From Sphingopyxis sp. (GTDB taxonomy: Bacteria > Pseudomonadota > Alphaproteobacteria > Sphingomonadales > Sphingomonadaceae), in the NCBI GenBank assembly GCA_013911715.1, contig JACEST010000019.1, positions 1 through 19,173 on the forward strand: DNA of 19,173 bases. Direction: 5' to 3'. Positions within the stretch are counted from its first letter, which is position 1. Every line of letters begins with the position of its first letter. The notes under the pieces were generated by a model, which was not told the origin of the DNA, searched no databases, and was given only the letters and a program-made list of their open reading frames with translations. The translations under genes and the position numbers were made by a program. Positions 1-6,796 of this stretch are shown one piece after another.

Positions 1-90
1 AATCAGCCGACGAAATCCTCGCCTCGGTCAAGCGCTTCTGCCAAAAGACCGAAATAGCTTTATCCAACGGACTTTAGATTCAGGTGACTA
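1..90 (+). mobile_element. 3' end of an IS630-type insertion sequence
   Basis: The first bases encode the tail of a DDE transposase (separate entry). The bases after its stop read into a terminal-repeat-like stretch ending in CAGGTGAC followed by TA at 89-90. IS630/Tc1-type elements insert at TA dinucleotides, so 90 is the proposed element boundary. From about 91 onward the reading frame of a different protein begins abruptly, as expected if the element had landed in that gene. The rest of the element lies outside the window, so the opposite inverted repeat cannot be compared. Confidence 0.45.
3..77 (+). CDS. IS630-family transposase, C-terminal 24 residues only (partial)
   Basis: An open frame runs from the left edge to TAG at 75-77 and ends in SADEILASVKRFCQKTE followed by a short tail. 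From knowledge of the family, the extreme C-terminus of many IS630 transposases has a proline-phenylalanine-tryptophan segment followed by a helix of the form 'T-x-SAD-x-IL-x-x-V-x-R-x-C', and this fragment matches the helix. The catalytic DDE core is outside the window, so activity cannot be judged. The identification rests on about 17 residues. The location next to a truncated gene with foreign composition supports it. Confidence 0.55.
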   Translation, partial: SADEILASVKRFCQKTEIALSNGL

Positions 91-494
91 GCGGCTCGCG
101 TGAAAAATCATTTGAAGTAACAATAGCTGGCATGGACGAACGCAAGCTGAAACAAAAGGACATAAAATGCCCTGGAGGCGGCACTACGACTGTAGGAACT
201 CTTGCCCCGCTTTCTCCTGGGTCAAGCCTTGCCCATTCTCACACCAGTTCTCATTCTGGAGTCCCTGGCCCTGGCGACAACAATTTTGGTAATACGAATA
301 ATACCGCATATATGATAACACCGAATAGAGCTTTCGCAATAGATAGAGCTTCTAATAGCACATATCGAACCAGAATCCTATCTGGCCCGGGCCTTTCTGC
401 TGGTGAACGTTCTGAGTTAGTCGCAAACATGCAGAACTGGGAATCTGGAAACTCGTCTGATGCATCAAAGTCTTACACTCAAAGATTCTGCTAG
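84..494 (+). CDS. JAB/DUF4329-like C-terminal tip of a polymorphic toxin or Rhs-type protein (5'-truncated)
   Basis: The 136-codon frame opens at GTG 84, immediately after an in-frame TAG, inside the presumed insertion-sequence end. The native start is probably lost and the first few codons belong to the element. Residues around 60-80 read LAHSHTSSHSGVPGPGDN followed by YMITP. This is an H-x-H pair, a spacer, a G-P-G-D step and a strand ending in T-P. That layout resembles the JAMM metal site (HxH...SxxD) of JAB-fold domains and the DUF4329 tails on Rhs and other polymorphic toxins. Here glycine replaces the usual serine, and the upstream glutamate of the motif would lie in the missing part. 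No signal peptide is visible. The stop overlaps the next gene's GTG by one base, so the two are probably translated together. Codon use is more AT-rich than the core genes downstream. It could instead be an unrelated HxH protein. Confidence 0.5.
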   Translation: MTSGSREKSFEVTIAGMDERKLKQKDIKCPGGGTTTVGTLAPLSPGSSLAHSHTSSHSGVPGPGDNNFGNTNNTAYMITPNRAFAIDRASNSTYRTRILSGPGLSAGERSELVANMQNWESGNSSDASKSYTQRFC

Positions 495-877
495 TGAATA
501 TCTGTTATAGATTCGGTTTGCCGTTTTTTTTGATGCTGTCGTCATGTGCAACAGATAGGGCCATAAATCTTAGTATTCCAATTTCTAATTCATACAAATC
601 TTGCACTGCAAATAAAAACTGCACAGTAAGTGGGGCTGTAACAAAAAAACGCATTGGCGACATTGATATAGGTATTTTCAGTTTTAATGAAAAAGAGTGC
701 ATTGCTTTGTCTTTTTCAAAAGGGTTTTTTAGAAAAAATAATTTCCCAATCAATGGAACTTTTACCGGCAAAGTTTTTCAATGGGAGCACGATCCTTTAA
801 ATTATGTTTTATTAAAAATAAACGGGCGAAAGGTTCCTTACTCGCCATGCAAAGAAACATACCTTTTCATTGAATGA
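494..877 (+). CDS. small AT-rich lipoprotein, possible immunity partner of the upstream toxin tail
   Basis: This 127-residue protein starts at GTG 494, one base inside the preceding stop (TAGTG). Its N-terminus is a lipoprotein signal: a hydrophobic stretch, then lipobox LSSC with Cys18 as the lipidation site and Ala at +2, which favours the outer membrane. The mature part is a small, beta-rich-looking domain with four further cysteines (in KSCTANKNC, KECIAL and YSPCKE) that could form disulfides in the periplasm. I do not recognise the family. The gene is strikingly AT-rich, with many A/T third positions, unlike every gene after 1000, which points to recent transfer. Small lipoproteins directly downstream of toxin C-termini are often immunity proteins; that role is inferred from position only. 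Confidence 0.65.
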   Translation: MNICYRFGLPFFLMLSSCATDRAINLSIPISNSYKSCTANKNCTVSGAVTKKRIGDIDIGIFSFNEKECIALSFSKGFFRKNNFPINGTFTGKVFQWEHDPLNYVLLKINGRKVPYSPCKETYLFIE

Positions 878-1782
878 TGAAGCTATTATCATATATTTTT
901 ATAATGGTTTTCGCCAACTCAGAATTGGCGGCAAATACAGATAGCTCCTTCTCGCAAATTATCACGTCGCAATCCGACCTAACCACAACGAAGCTGGCGC
1001 TCGACAAGCTGGTTGATCCGTCGATTGACGAGGCGGCTGTCCGCCGCGAACTCGATGGACTGGCGGCACAAGCCCGCGCCATTGCTGGCCCAAACGCAAC
1101 CGATGAGCAAAAATTGGGCGCAGTGCGTCGCGTGATCTACAAGGCGGGGCCGTGGAACGATAACCATCCCTTCACCTACGATCATGACGACCCGCTGGGG
1201 CTAAACGTCCAGAACAAGTTACCATCGACCTATCTGCGGACACGGCGCGGCAATTGCGTGTCGATGCCAACCTTGTTTCTGATCCTTGCTGATCGGCTCG
1301 GCCTCAATGTCAGCTTTGGGACTGCGCCACTGCATGTGTTCATCCGCTACACCAACCCGCAAGGCCGTGCCTTCAATATCGAGACGACCAGCGGGGCCAA
1401 TCTGGCACGGGACATATGGTATCGCCAAAGCCTGCCAATGACCGACAAAGCCATTCAAAGCGGGCTTTACATGCGGACCCTGACGCGCCGCGAAGCCGTC
1501 GCCCATATGGCAACGACCGTGATGGATGCCCGGATCGATACAGGCAAATTCCAGGACGCTATTGACATTGGCACGGCGATCCTGGAGCAATTCCCGCGTG
1601 ACGGCTATACGCTGGTCAAGCGCGGTCACGCTTATGGCGAGCTGCTACGGATTGAGTGCATCGAGCGATTCCCGTCGCCCAATGCCATGCCTGCTGAAAT
1701 CCGAACGCGATGCGATAGCTTGGCGAAACGGAATGATGAAGATTTCGGGAAAGCAGAAGCGATGGGATGGGCGCCTTCATAG
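874..1782 (+). CDS. secreted transglutaminase-fold (SirB1-like) protein with C-terminal TPR-like region
   Basis: The 302-residue product starts at ATG 874, inside the previous gene's stop (ATGA overlap), so the three genes form one coupled unit. Residues 1-20 form a signal peptide (MMKLLSYIFIMVFA...). The middle carries a papain/transglutaminase-type triad: RRGNCVSMP with Cys128, APLHVFIRY with His154, and FNIETTSG with Glu170 where family members usually have Asp. This layout matches the SirB1/Transglut_core2 group, whose members are often inactive or poorly characterised. The last third (TGKFQDAIDIGTAILEQFP...) looks like a TPR hairpin. The first roughly 100 bases are AT-rich like the upstream genes, and the rest is GC-rich like the chromosome. 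Expected location is the periplasm or outside. It could be a peptidase, a cross-linking enzyme or a non-catalytic scaffold. Confidence 0.75.
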   Translation: MMKLLSYIFIMVFANSELAANTDSSFSQIITSQSDLTTTKLALDKLVDPSIDEAAVRRELDGLAAQARAIAGPNATDEQKLGAVRRVIYKAGPWNDNHPFTYDHDDPLGLNVQNKLPSTYLRTRRGNCVSMPTLFLILADRLGLNVSFGTAPLHVFIRYTNPQGRAFNIETTSGANLARDIWYRQSLPMTDKAIQSGLYMRTLTRREAVAHMATTVMDARIDTGKFQDAIDIGTAILEQFPRDGYTLVKRGHAYGELLRIECIERFPSPNAMPAEIRTRCDSLAKRNDEDFGKAEAMGWAPS

Positions 1783-1795
1783 TAGGGAAACCAAC

Positions 1796-3610
1796 CTACT
1801 CCACCGCCTCCCCCTCATCCTGCTGCCGTGCCCACATGTCGGCGTAGAGCCCGCCCAGCTTCAGCAATTGCGCATGCGTGCCCGTTTCCGCCACGCGCCC
1901 GGCCTCCAGCACGACAATCCGGTCTGCGCCGGTAATTGTCGACAGCCGGTGCGCAATGATGATGGTCGTGCGGCGTTCGGCGATTTCGTCAAGCGTCGCT
2001 TGAATCGCATCCTCGGTGCGGCTGTCGAGTGCGCTGGTGGCTTCGTCCAATATCAGCAGCGGCGGGTTTTTGACCAAAGTGCGTGCGATTGCGACGCGCT
2101 GTTTCTCTCCGCCCGACAGTTTCAGGCCGCGTTCGCCGACCTCGGTTTCAAAACCCTGCGGCAGCCGCGCGATAAAGTCATCCAGCGCCGCGCCGCGTGT
2201 CGCCGCCGCAATATCCTCCGCGCACGCCCCTTCGCGGCCATAGCCGATATTGTAGCCGATGCTGTCGTTGAACAGCACCGTGTCCTGCGGGACGATGCCG
2301 ATGGCGGCGCGCAAGCTCGCTTGCGTCACGCCCGCAATATCCTGCCCATCGATCAGGATGCGCCCGCCCTGCGGGTCATAAAAACGGAACAAAAGCCGCG
2401 CGATGGTCGATTTGCCCGCGCCCGACGGCCCGACAATCGCCAGCGTCTGCCCGGGTTCGACCGTAAAACTAACCCCGTTCAAAATCGTGCGGTCGGGGTC
2501 ATAGCCGAACATAACATTGTCGAATTCAACGCGTGCGCCCTCCACCACCAGCGGCGGCGCACCGGGCGCGTCGACAATCTCGCTCGGTGTGTCGATCAGC
2601 GCAAACATCGCCGCCATGTCGACAATCCCCTGGCGGATCGTCCGATAGACCATGCCGAGCAGGTCGAGCGGGCGAAACAGCTGCATTAGCAGCGTGTTGA
2701 TCGTCACCACATCACCCGGTGAATAGAGCCCGCGCGACCAGCCCCACACTGTATAGGCCATCGCCCCGCCCAGCGTCGCATTGGTGATGAACGCCTGGCC
2801 GATATTCAGCGCGGCGAGGCTGTTTTCGCTTTTCACCGCCGCATGCGACCATTGATCGGCGACATCGGCGTAGCGCGCCGCCTCACGTGCCTCGGCGTTG
2901 AAATATTTCACGGTTTCATAATTGAGCAGGCTGTCGACGCTGCGCCCGACGGTCAGCGTGTCGAGGTCGTTCATCCGTTCGCGCAGCGCATTGCGCCAAT
3001 CGGTCACGATGCGGGTGAAGCTGATATAGAGGATCACCATCACCGCCGTCGCGGCGGCAAGCCCCAGGCTGTATTTCACCGCAAAAATGGTCAGCACCAC
3101 GGCGAGTTCGAGCAGTGTCGGGGCGATGTTGAACAGCAGGAAATAGAGCATCACATCGATGCTCTTGGTCCCGCGCTCGATCACTTTGGTGACCTCGCCC
3201 GTGCGCCGTGCGAGGTGAAAGCGCATCGACAGCGCGTGCAAATGGGTGAACACCGACACGGCGAGCTCGCGCGTCGCATCCTGACCCACGCGCTCGAACA
3301 CCACATTGCGCAGATTGTCGAACAATACCCCGCCAAAGCGTGCAAGCGCATAGGCGAGCACCAGCCCGATCGCGAGGGCAAAGCCTGCCTCCATTCCCGG
3401 CGCCATCGCGTCGATCGCCGCACCAAACAGGAACCCCAGCGAAATCTGGACGCCCTTCGACACCAGCACGATCATGCCAGCACCGACGATGCGCAGCTTC
3501 AGCTGGGGCTTATGGTCGGGCCACAAATAGGGCAGGAAACGCTTGATCGTCGCCCAGACGGGCGGTTCGGCGCGCCCGGTGGCGGAAAAATTGGCAGCAT
3601 CGGGCGGCAT
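1796..3610 (-). CDS. atm1: Atm1-type ABC exporter (ABCB7/HMT1 family), fused membrane and ATPase domains
   Basis: The 604-residue half-transporter has a six-helix membrane domain at about 30-330 and an ATPase domain at 360-600. Visible motifs are Walker A GPSGAGKS (394-401), Q-loop VPQDT (440-444), signature LSGGE (498-502), Walker B LLILDE (518-523) and the H-loop in IIAHRLS. The N-terminal AEPPVW...RFLPYLWP closely recalls Novosphingobium aromaticivorans Atm1. Residues recalled as lining the glutathione site of that protein fall at the same numbers here: Tyr195, Arg206, Arg210, Asn269, Gln272 and Arg323. The family exports glutathione derivatives across the inner membrane, linked to heavy-metal detoxification and, in mitochondria, cytosolic iron-sulfur supply. 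The gene converges on the transglutaminase-like gene with a 13-bp gap. The symbol follows the N. aromaticivorans name. Confidence 0.93.
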   Translation of the reverse strand: MPPDAANFSATGRAEPPVWATIKRFLPYLWPDHKPQLKLRIVGAGMIVLVSKGVQISLGFLFGAAIDAMAPGMEAGFALAIGLVLAYALARFGGVLFDNLRNVVFERVGQDATRELAVSVFTHLHALSMRFHLARRTGEVTKVIERGTKSIDVMLYFLLFNIAPTLLELAVVLTIFAVKYSLGLAAATAVMVILYISFTRIVTDWRNALRERMNDLDTLTVGRSVDSLLNYETVKYFNAEAREAARYADVADQWSHAAVKSENSLAALNIGQAFITNATLGGAMAYTVWGWSRGLYSPGDVVTINTLLMQLFRPLDLLGMVYRTIRQGIVDMAAMFALIDTPSEIVDAPGAPPLVVEGARVEFDNVMFGYDPDRTILNGVSFTVEPGQTLAIVGPSGAGKSTIARLLFRFYDPQGGRILIDGQDIAGVTQASLRAAIGIVPQDTVLFNDSIGYNIGYGREGACAEDIAAATRGAALDDFIARLPQGFETEVGERGLKLSGGEKQRVAIARTLVKNPPLLILDEATSALDSRTEDAIQATLDEIAERRTTIIIAHRLSTITGADRIVVLEAGRVAETGTHAQLLKLGGLYADMWARQQDEGEAVE

Positions 3611-3640
3611 TGCCTGTGCATGTAGGGCCGCGCGCGCGCT

Positions 3641-3805
3641 TTACCAAGGGCGGCGGGCCTCAGCGCCGCTGCGCGCGGCGGGCGGCGGCGGCGCCGGATA
3701 GCCATAGCGGAGCAGGATGCGCGCGATGGTGACCCGTTCAATGGCGCTCGGCGGGCCAAGATCGCGCAGCGACTGGCGCAGGCGGATTTCGGGCAAGGGG
3801 ACCAT
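3641..3805 (-). CDS. small hypothetical protein with an HsdR-tail-like segment
   Basis: A 54-codon frame from ATG 3805 (an upstream in-frame GTG at 3838 would give 65) fills part of the 311-bp gap between lptA and atm1, on their strand. Codon third positions are strongly G/C, as in real genes here. The product begins VPLPEIRLRQSLRDLG and contains ERVTIARILLRYGYP, then a Pro/Ala-rich tail. The R-x-L-x-RYGYP segment resembles the C-terminal segment of type I restriction HsdR proteins (DUF3387 region), but the conserved helix that follows there is absent. It may be a conserved small sphingomonad protein, a decayed remnant or a chance ORF. No convincing Shine-Dalgarno sequence was seen. Confidence 0.35.
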   Translation of the reverse strand: MVPLPEIRLRQSLRDLGPPSAIERVTIARILLRYGYPAPPPPAARSGAEARRPW

Positions 3806-3894
3806 GGACGCGCACCTCGACACGCGCCGCAGGGCCACAAGAGGCCAAGCGGCGACAATGGGTGGTCCCGCTGACCGCCGTAATGCGTCATGCT

Positions 3895-3919
3895 GGACGG
3901 CTGGTTAAGCCGGGGGTCC
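3895..3919 (-). other. hairpin immediately downstream of lptA
   Basis: GGAC and CGGCT pair with AGCCG and GTCC around a five-base loop, just after the lptA stop. No T-run follows on the minus strand, so it is not a canonical intrinsic terminator. It could stabilise the 3' end of the lptCA message or act with Rho. Confidence 0.3.
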
Positions 3920-3921
3920 GG

Positions 3922-4482
3922 TCAATTGCGCTTGGGCACGGTAAAGGTGCCCGTGACGCGGCCGTTGGTGTCGCCTGCGACAGGATTGCCATCGGGGCCG
4001 CGCCCCGCACCGCGCCCGTCGATAATCGCGCGCCCGCTGTTCAAATCGAGCACCAGCCGCCCACCGGTCAGATTGTTGCCGGCCTGGCGGAGTTCGACAT
4101 TGCCGACCAGCGTGATGATGCGCCGGTCGAGGTCGTAAATGGCGATATTGCCGCGCGCGCTTTCATCACCCTTGGTCACCGTCACCCCGCCGACGGCGTC
4201 GATGCGGTTGATCTCGGTCGCGGCGGCGCGGCTGTAGGCGACTGTCATGCGCTGCGCGGTCAGCGTCAGTCCCGCCTGCGTCACCTGGACATTGCCGCTG
4301 ATCAGCACGCGGTCGGCGCGGTCCTGCGCCTCGATGCTGTCGGCGGCGACGCTGACCGGGGCATTGCTGTCATGATTGGCGAGCGCCTGCGCCGCCGCAC
4401 TGTCGCCGCTGCCCGTCGCCATCAGCGCGAGCGCGGTCAAGGCAAAGGCCGTGCCGCCCAGCAACATGTTGGTCCGCACCAT
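3922..4482 (-). CDS. lptA: LptA, periplasmic bridge protein of lipopolysaccharide export
   Basis: The 186-residue protein has a signal peptide (residues 1-31, MVRTNMLLGGTAFALTAL... to AAAQA) and an OstA/LptA beta-jellyroll domain. Typical repeating strands are visible: VSVAADSIEAQDRADRVLISGNVQVTQ, then LTAQRMTVAYS, GGVTVTKGDESARGN, IITLVGNVELRQAGNNLTGG. LptA monomers form the periplasmic bridge that carries lipopolysaccharide from LptB2FGC to LptD. Length is normal for the family. Its ATG overlaps the lptC stop by one base (TGATG), so the two are translationally coupled. In most Alphaproteobacteria lptB follows directly; here it does not. Confidence 0.93.
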   Translation of the reverse strand: MVRTNMLLGGTAFALTALALMATGSGDSAAAQALANHDSNAPVSVAADSIEAQDRADRVLISGNVQVTQAGLTLTAQRMTVAYSRAAATEINRIDAVGGVTVTKGDESARGNIAIYDLDRRIITLVGNVELRQAGNNLTGGRLVLDLNSGRAIIDGRGAGRGPDGNPVAGDTNGRVTGTFTVPKRN

Positions 4483-5120
4483 CAGCGCAATCCTCCCTGA
4501 TTGATCGTCAGCCGGGCATTGCCGTCGAGCCGCACGGTGCGCGCATCGAGATCGGCTATCAGCCGGTTGGCTGAAAAACGCCCGATGTTCAAGGCGCCGT
4601 CAACGCCGCTGCGCCCCATCAGGCTGCGGCTTTTCAAATCCATCGTCACATCGCGCGCCTCGAGCCGATAGCCATCTGCTGCGGTGACGGTGATCGGCCC
4701 CGTCACGCTGACCTGTTCGGCGCGCATGTCATAGGCACCGTTGGCAGCGAAGATGGTCGCCGGCCCATCGGCGAGCCGAATCGCGCCCGACACGTCAGTC
4801 ATCCGCACCACCGGATCGGTGCTCGATTTCTGCACCGCGCTTTTGGCGAGCAGCGCGAAGGGCTGGCCCTTGGCATCCTGCCCGCGATAGGTCGCCTGCG
4901 TCACCCGCAGCCGCTCGCGCGCGACCTCGACGCTGTCTTTGCTGAGCAAAAAGCTGAGTTCCTGGCGCTGGGTGAAGGGCGAAAAGACCAGCACCGCTGC
5001 GACCACCCCGATCACCAGCGGCAGCCCGGTCCGCAAGATGCGCACGACCCGGTCATGGCTGCCCCCGGCACCGGCCCACAGGCGGCGCATGTCGCGGTCA
5101 AGATCGGCACGGACGGACAT
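4482..5120 (-). CDS. lptC: LptC, inner-membrane component of lipopolysaccharide export
   Basis: The chosen start (ATG 5120, MSVRADLDRDMRRLW) gives 212 residues with a short cytoplasmic N-terminus, one transmembrane helix at about 28-46 (RTGLPLVIGVVAAVLVF) and a periplasmic LptC/YrbK beta domain. Landmarks include LRVTQATYRGQDAKGQPFALLAKSA, a typical 'x-G-x-D-x-x-G-x-P-F-x-L' strand, and repeated beta strands to the C-terminus. LptC docks on LptB2FG and hands lipopolysaccharide to LptA. The open frame continues upstream to 5315, but that part runs into the rnd coding region and has no family resemblance. It lies 19 bp after rnd and overlaps lptA by one base, so rnd-lptC-lptA is one transcript. 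Confidence 0.92.
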   Translation of the reverse strand: MSVRADLDRDMRRLWAGAGGSHDRVVRILRTGLPLVIGVVAAVLVFSPFTQRQELSFLLSKDSVEVARERLRVTQATYRGQDAKGQPFALLAKSAVQKSSTDPVVRMTDVSGAIRLADGPATIFAANGAYDMRAEQVSVTGPITVTAADGYRLEARDVTMDLKSRSLMGRSGVDGALNIGRFSANRLIADLDARTVRLDGNARLTINQGGLR

Positions 5121-5139
5121 AGCGGCTCGGGGGCTTCCT

Positions 5140-5757
5140 TCAGCTGTGCGCGAAAATATCGGCTTCGGCCCATCCGGCAAGATCAAGCTCGGCGCGCACG
5201 GGCAGAAAATCGAAACAGGCCTGCGCCAGGTGCATCCGTCCCTCGCGCTCCAGCCGCAGGTCAAATTCCTGCTTGAGCCGGTGCAGAAAGCGCACGTCGC
5301 TGGCCGCATAGTCACGCTGCGCCTCGCTCAGCACCGGGCCGCCCCAGTCGCTCGACTGCTGCTGCTTCGACAATTCCTGGCCCAGCATCTCGCGCACCAG
5401 CTCTTTGAGACCGTGGCGATCAGTATAGGTGCGCACCAGCCGCGAGGCGATTTTGGTGCAATAGACGGGCGCGGTCACCACGCCTAGTGCGTGACGCAGC
5501 GCGGCGATGTCAAAGCGCGCAAAATGAAACAGTTTGAGCCGCGCGGGATCGGTTAGCAGCGCCTTCAGCACCGGCGCGTCATAGCGGCTATCCGGCGCAA
5601 AGCGCACCAGATGTTCATCGCCCGTCCCGTCGCTGAGCTGGACCAGGCACAGCCGGTCGCGCAGTGGATTGAGGCCCATGGTTTCGGTGTCGATAGCCAC
5701 CGTCGCGGCAGTGAGCGCATCGGCGGGCAGGTCTTCTTCGTGCAGGTAAACAGTCAT
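5140..5757 (-). CDS. rnd: Ribonuclease D, short alphaproteobacterial form
   Basis: This 205-residue 3'-5' exoribonuclease consists of the DEDDy nuclease domain alone. Asp23 and Glu25 lie in IDTETMGLN, Asp83 in FHFARFDIAAL, and Tyr150 and Asp154 in DYAASDVRFL; these are the five metal-binding and catalytic residues. The HRDC domains of the roughly 375-residue enterobacterial enzyme are absent, as is usual in alphaproteobacteria. RNase D trims tRNA 3' ends and other stable RNA precursors in the cytoplasm. It is the first gene of the minus-strand rnd-lptC-lptA unit. Its start is separated from the divergent cold-shock gene by 223 bp that must hold both promoters. Confidence 0.92.
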   Translation of the reverse strand: MTVYLHEEDLPADALTAATVAIDTETMGLNPLRDRLCLVQLSDGTGDEHLVRFAPDSRYDAPVLKALLTDPARLKLFHFARFDIAALRHALGVVTAPVYCTKIASRLVRTYTDRHGLKELVREMLGQELSKQQQSSDWGGPVLSEAQRDYAASDVRFLHRLKQEFDLRLEREGRMHLAQACFDFLPVRAELDLAGWAEADIFAHS

Positions 5758-5980
5758 GCGGCGGCCTTAGACCTTGGCTGCGGCAAAGGGAAGCGTTGGC
5801 GCGCCGCCTGCCGCTCCCCGCCTATCCACAAGTTTTCGTTCGCAGATGCTTGGCTTTCTTGCTATATCCGGCCCCGACTGGGCGTGGGGTGAGTCTGCGC
5901 TGGTGACCGTGGTTGTGCTTCGTCCGGTGCTGCCATCGCGTTGAACAGGGTGCGGGCGAGGCGAAAGTGACACGACCAAG
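5758..5980. promoter_or_regulatory. divergent control region between rnd and the cold-shock gene
   Basis: This gene-free stretch must promote rnd leftward and the cold-shock gene rightward. On the plus strand TATATC at 5863-5868 is a possible -10 with a poor -35 (TTCGCA, 5839-5844, 18-bp spacer). That would leave a leader of about 105 nt before ATG 5981, a length typical of cold-shock mRNAs. No clear Shine-Dalgarno lies just before that ATG. Nothing else was recognised. Confidence 0.3.
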
Positions 5981-6733
5981 ATGAGTTTCAATAAAGACCG
6001 CCGCGGCCCCCGTGGGCGCGGCAAGCGCGACGATTTCGGCAATTTCGACAGCTTCGAACCGGCCCCCTATGGCGAACCGCGCCGTTCGTTTGGCGACGAC
6101 CGTGGCGGCGGAGGCGGCTTCGGCGCACCACGCGGCGGCGGCTTTGGTGGTGACCGTGGCGGCGGCTTTGGCGGCGGTGCGCCGCGCGGCGGCGGCATGC
6201 CGGCGCAGGTGGTTGGCGAAGGCACCGGTCAAGTCAAATTCTTCAACGGCGGCAAGGGCTTTGGTTTCATCGCGCGTGATGACGGCGGCGAGGATGTGTT
6301 TGTCCACATCAGCGCGGTCGAACAGGCGGGCCTCACTGGCCTCGCCAACGGCCAGCCGCTGGGCTTCACGCTGGTTGAGCGCAACGGCAAGGTGTCGGCC
6401 ATCGATCTTAAAATCGATGGCGAGCCGATGCCGGTCGAGGATTTCGCCCCGCGCGATCGCGGCGACCGCCCCGACCGCGGTCCCGCCCCGGGCGGCGCCC
6501 GTGGCCGCCGTCAGTTGACCGGCGAACGCGCCAGTGGAACGGTCAAATTCTTCAACGAGACCAAAGGCTTTGGTTTCATATCGCGCGATGACGGCCAGGC
6601 CGACGCCTTTGTCCACATCAGCGCGGTGCAGCGCGCGGGCATGCAGGGCCTGGTCGAAGGCCAGCGCATGGCATTCGATATCGAAGTCGACGATCGCGGC
6701 AAATTCGCTGCGGTCAACCTCGCCGCCGAATAA
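5981..6733 (+). CDS. double cold-shock-domain protein with RGG-like glycine-rich N-terminus
   Basis: The 250-residue protein carries two CspA-type cold-shock domains, at about 80-145 and 184-250. Each has the RNA-binding motifs RNP1 (KGFGFI) and RNP2 (VFVHIS / AFVHIS). They bind single-stranded RNA or DNA and act as RNA chaperones in the cytoplasm. The first 73 residues are low-complexity: basic at the start (NKDRRGPRGRGKR), then repeats of GGGFGG, DRGGG and APRGGG, like eukaryotic RGG boxes. The inter-domain linker (150-183) is also rich in Arg, Asp, Gly and Pro. Typical bacterial Csp proteins are about 70 residues, and two-domain forms are common in alphaproteobacteria, but the long RGG-like arm is notable. 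The gene is monocistronic and ends at a strong terminator. Confidence 0.92.
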   Translation: MSFNKDRRGPRGRGKRDDFGNFDSFEPAPYGEPRRSFGDDRGGGGGFGAPRGGGFGGDRGGGFGGGAPRGGGMPAQVVGEGTGQVKFFNGGKGFGFIARDDGGEDVFVHISAVEQAGLTGLANGQPLGFTLVERNGKVSAIDLKIDGEPMPVEDFAPRDRGDRPDRGPAPGGARGRRQLTGERASGTVKFFNETKGFGFISRDDGQADAFVHISAVQRAGMQGLVEGQRMAFDIEVDDRGKFAAVNLAAE

Positions 6734-6755
6734 GCGCGCAGGCAAGTTGTAAGAC

Positions 6756-6783
6756 AAAGGGGCGGGTCATTCCGCCCCTTTTT
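6756..6783 (+). terminator. intrinsic terminator of the cold-shock gene
   Basis: AAAGGGGCGG (6756-6765) pairs perfectly with CCGCCCCTTT (6772-6781) around a six-base loop and runs into TTTTT (6779-6783). It begins 22 bp after the stop codon and abuts the next gene. Confidence 0.9.
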
Positions 6784-6796
6784 CATGGAGCCAATG

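Noticed and set aside
1526..2689. 387-codon plus-strand open frame overlapping the transglutaminase-fold gene and atm1
   Set aside because: It is antisense to the Atm1 coding sequence for most of its length. It has no recognisable domain and is rich in Arg/His/Gln, as antisense frames of GC-rich genes are.
2843..3625. 260-codon plus-strand open frame
   Set aside because: Antisense to the membrane domain of atm1, with low-complexity His/Gln/Arg composition and no motif.
5121..5315. N-terminal extension of lptC to 5315
   Set aside because: It would overlap rnd extensively and lacks LptC similarity; ATG 5120 gives the normal topology and length.
5822..6757. 311-codon minus-strand open frame
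   Set aside because: Mirror of the cold-shock gene; its internal similarity simply reflects the two cold-shock domains read in reverse.
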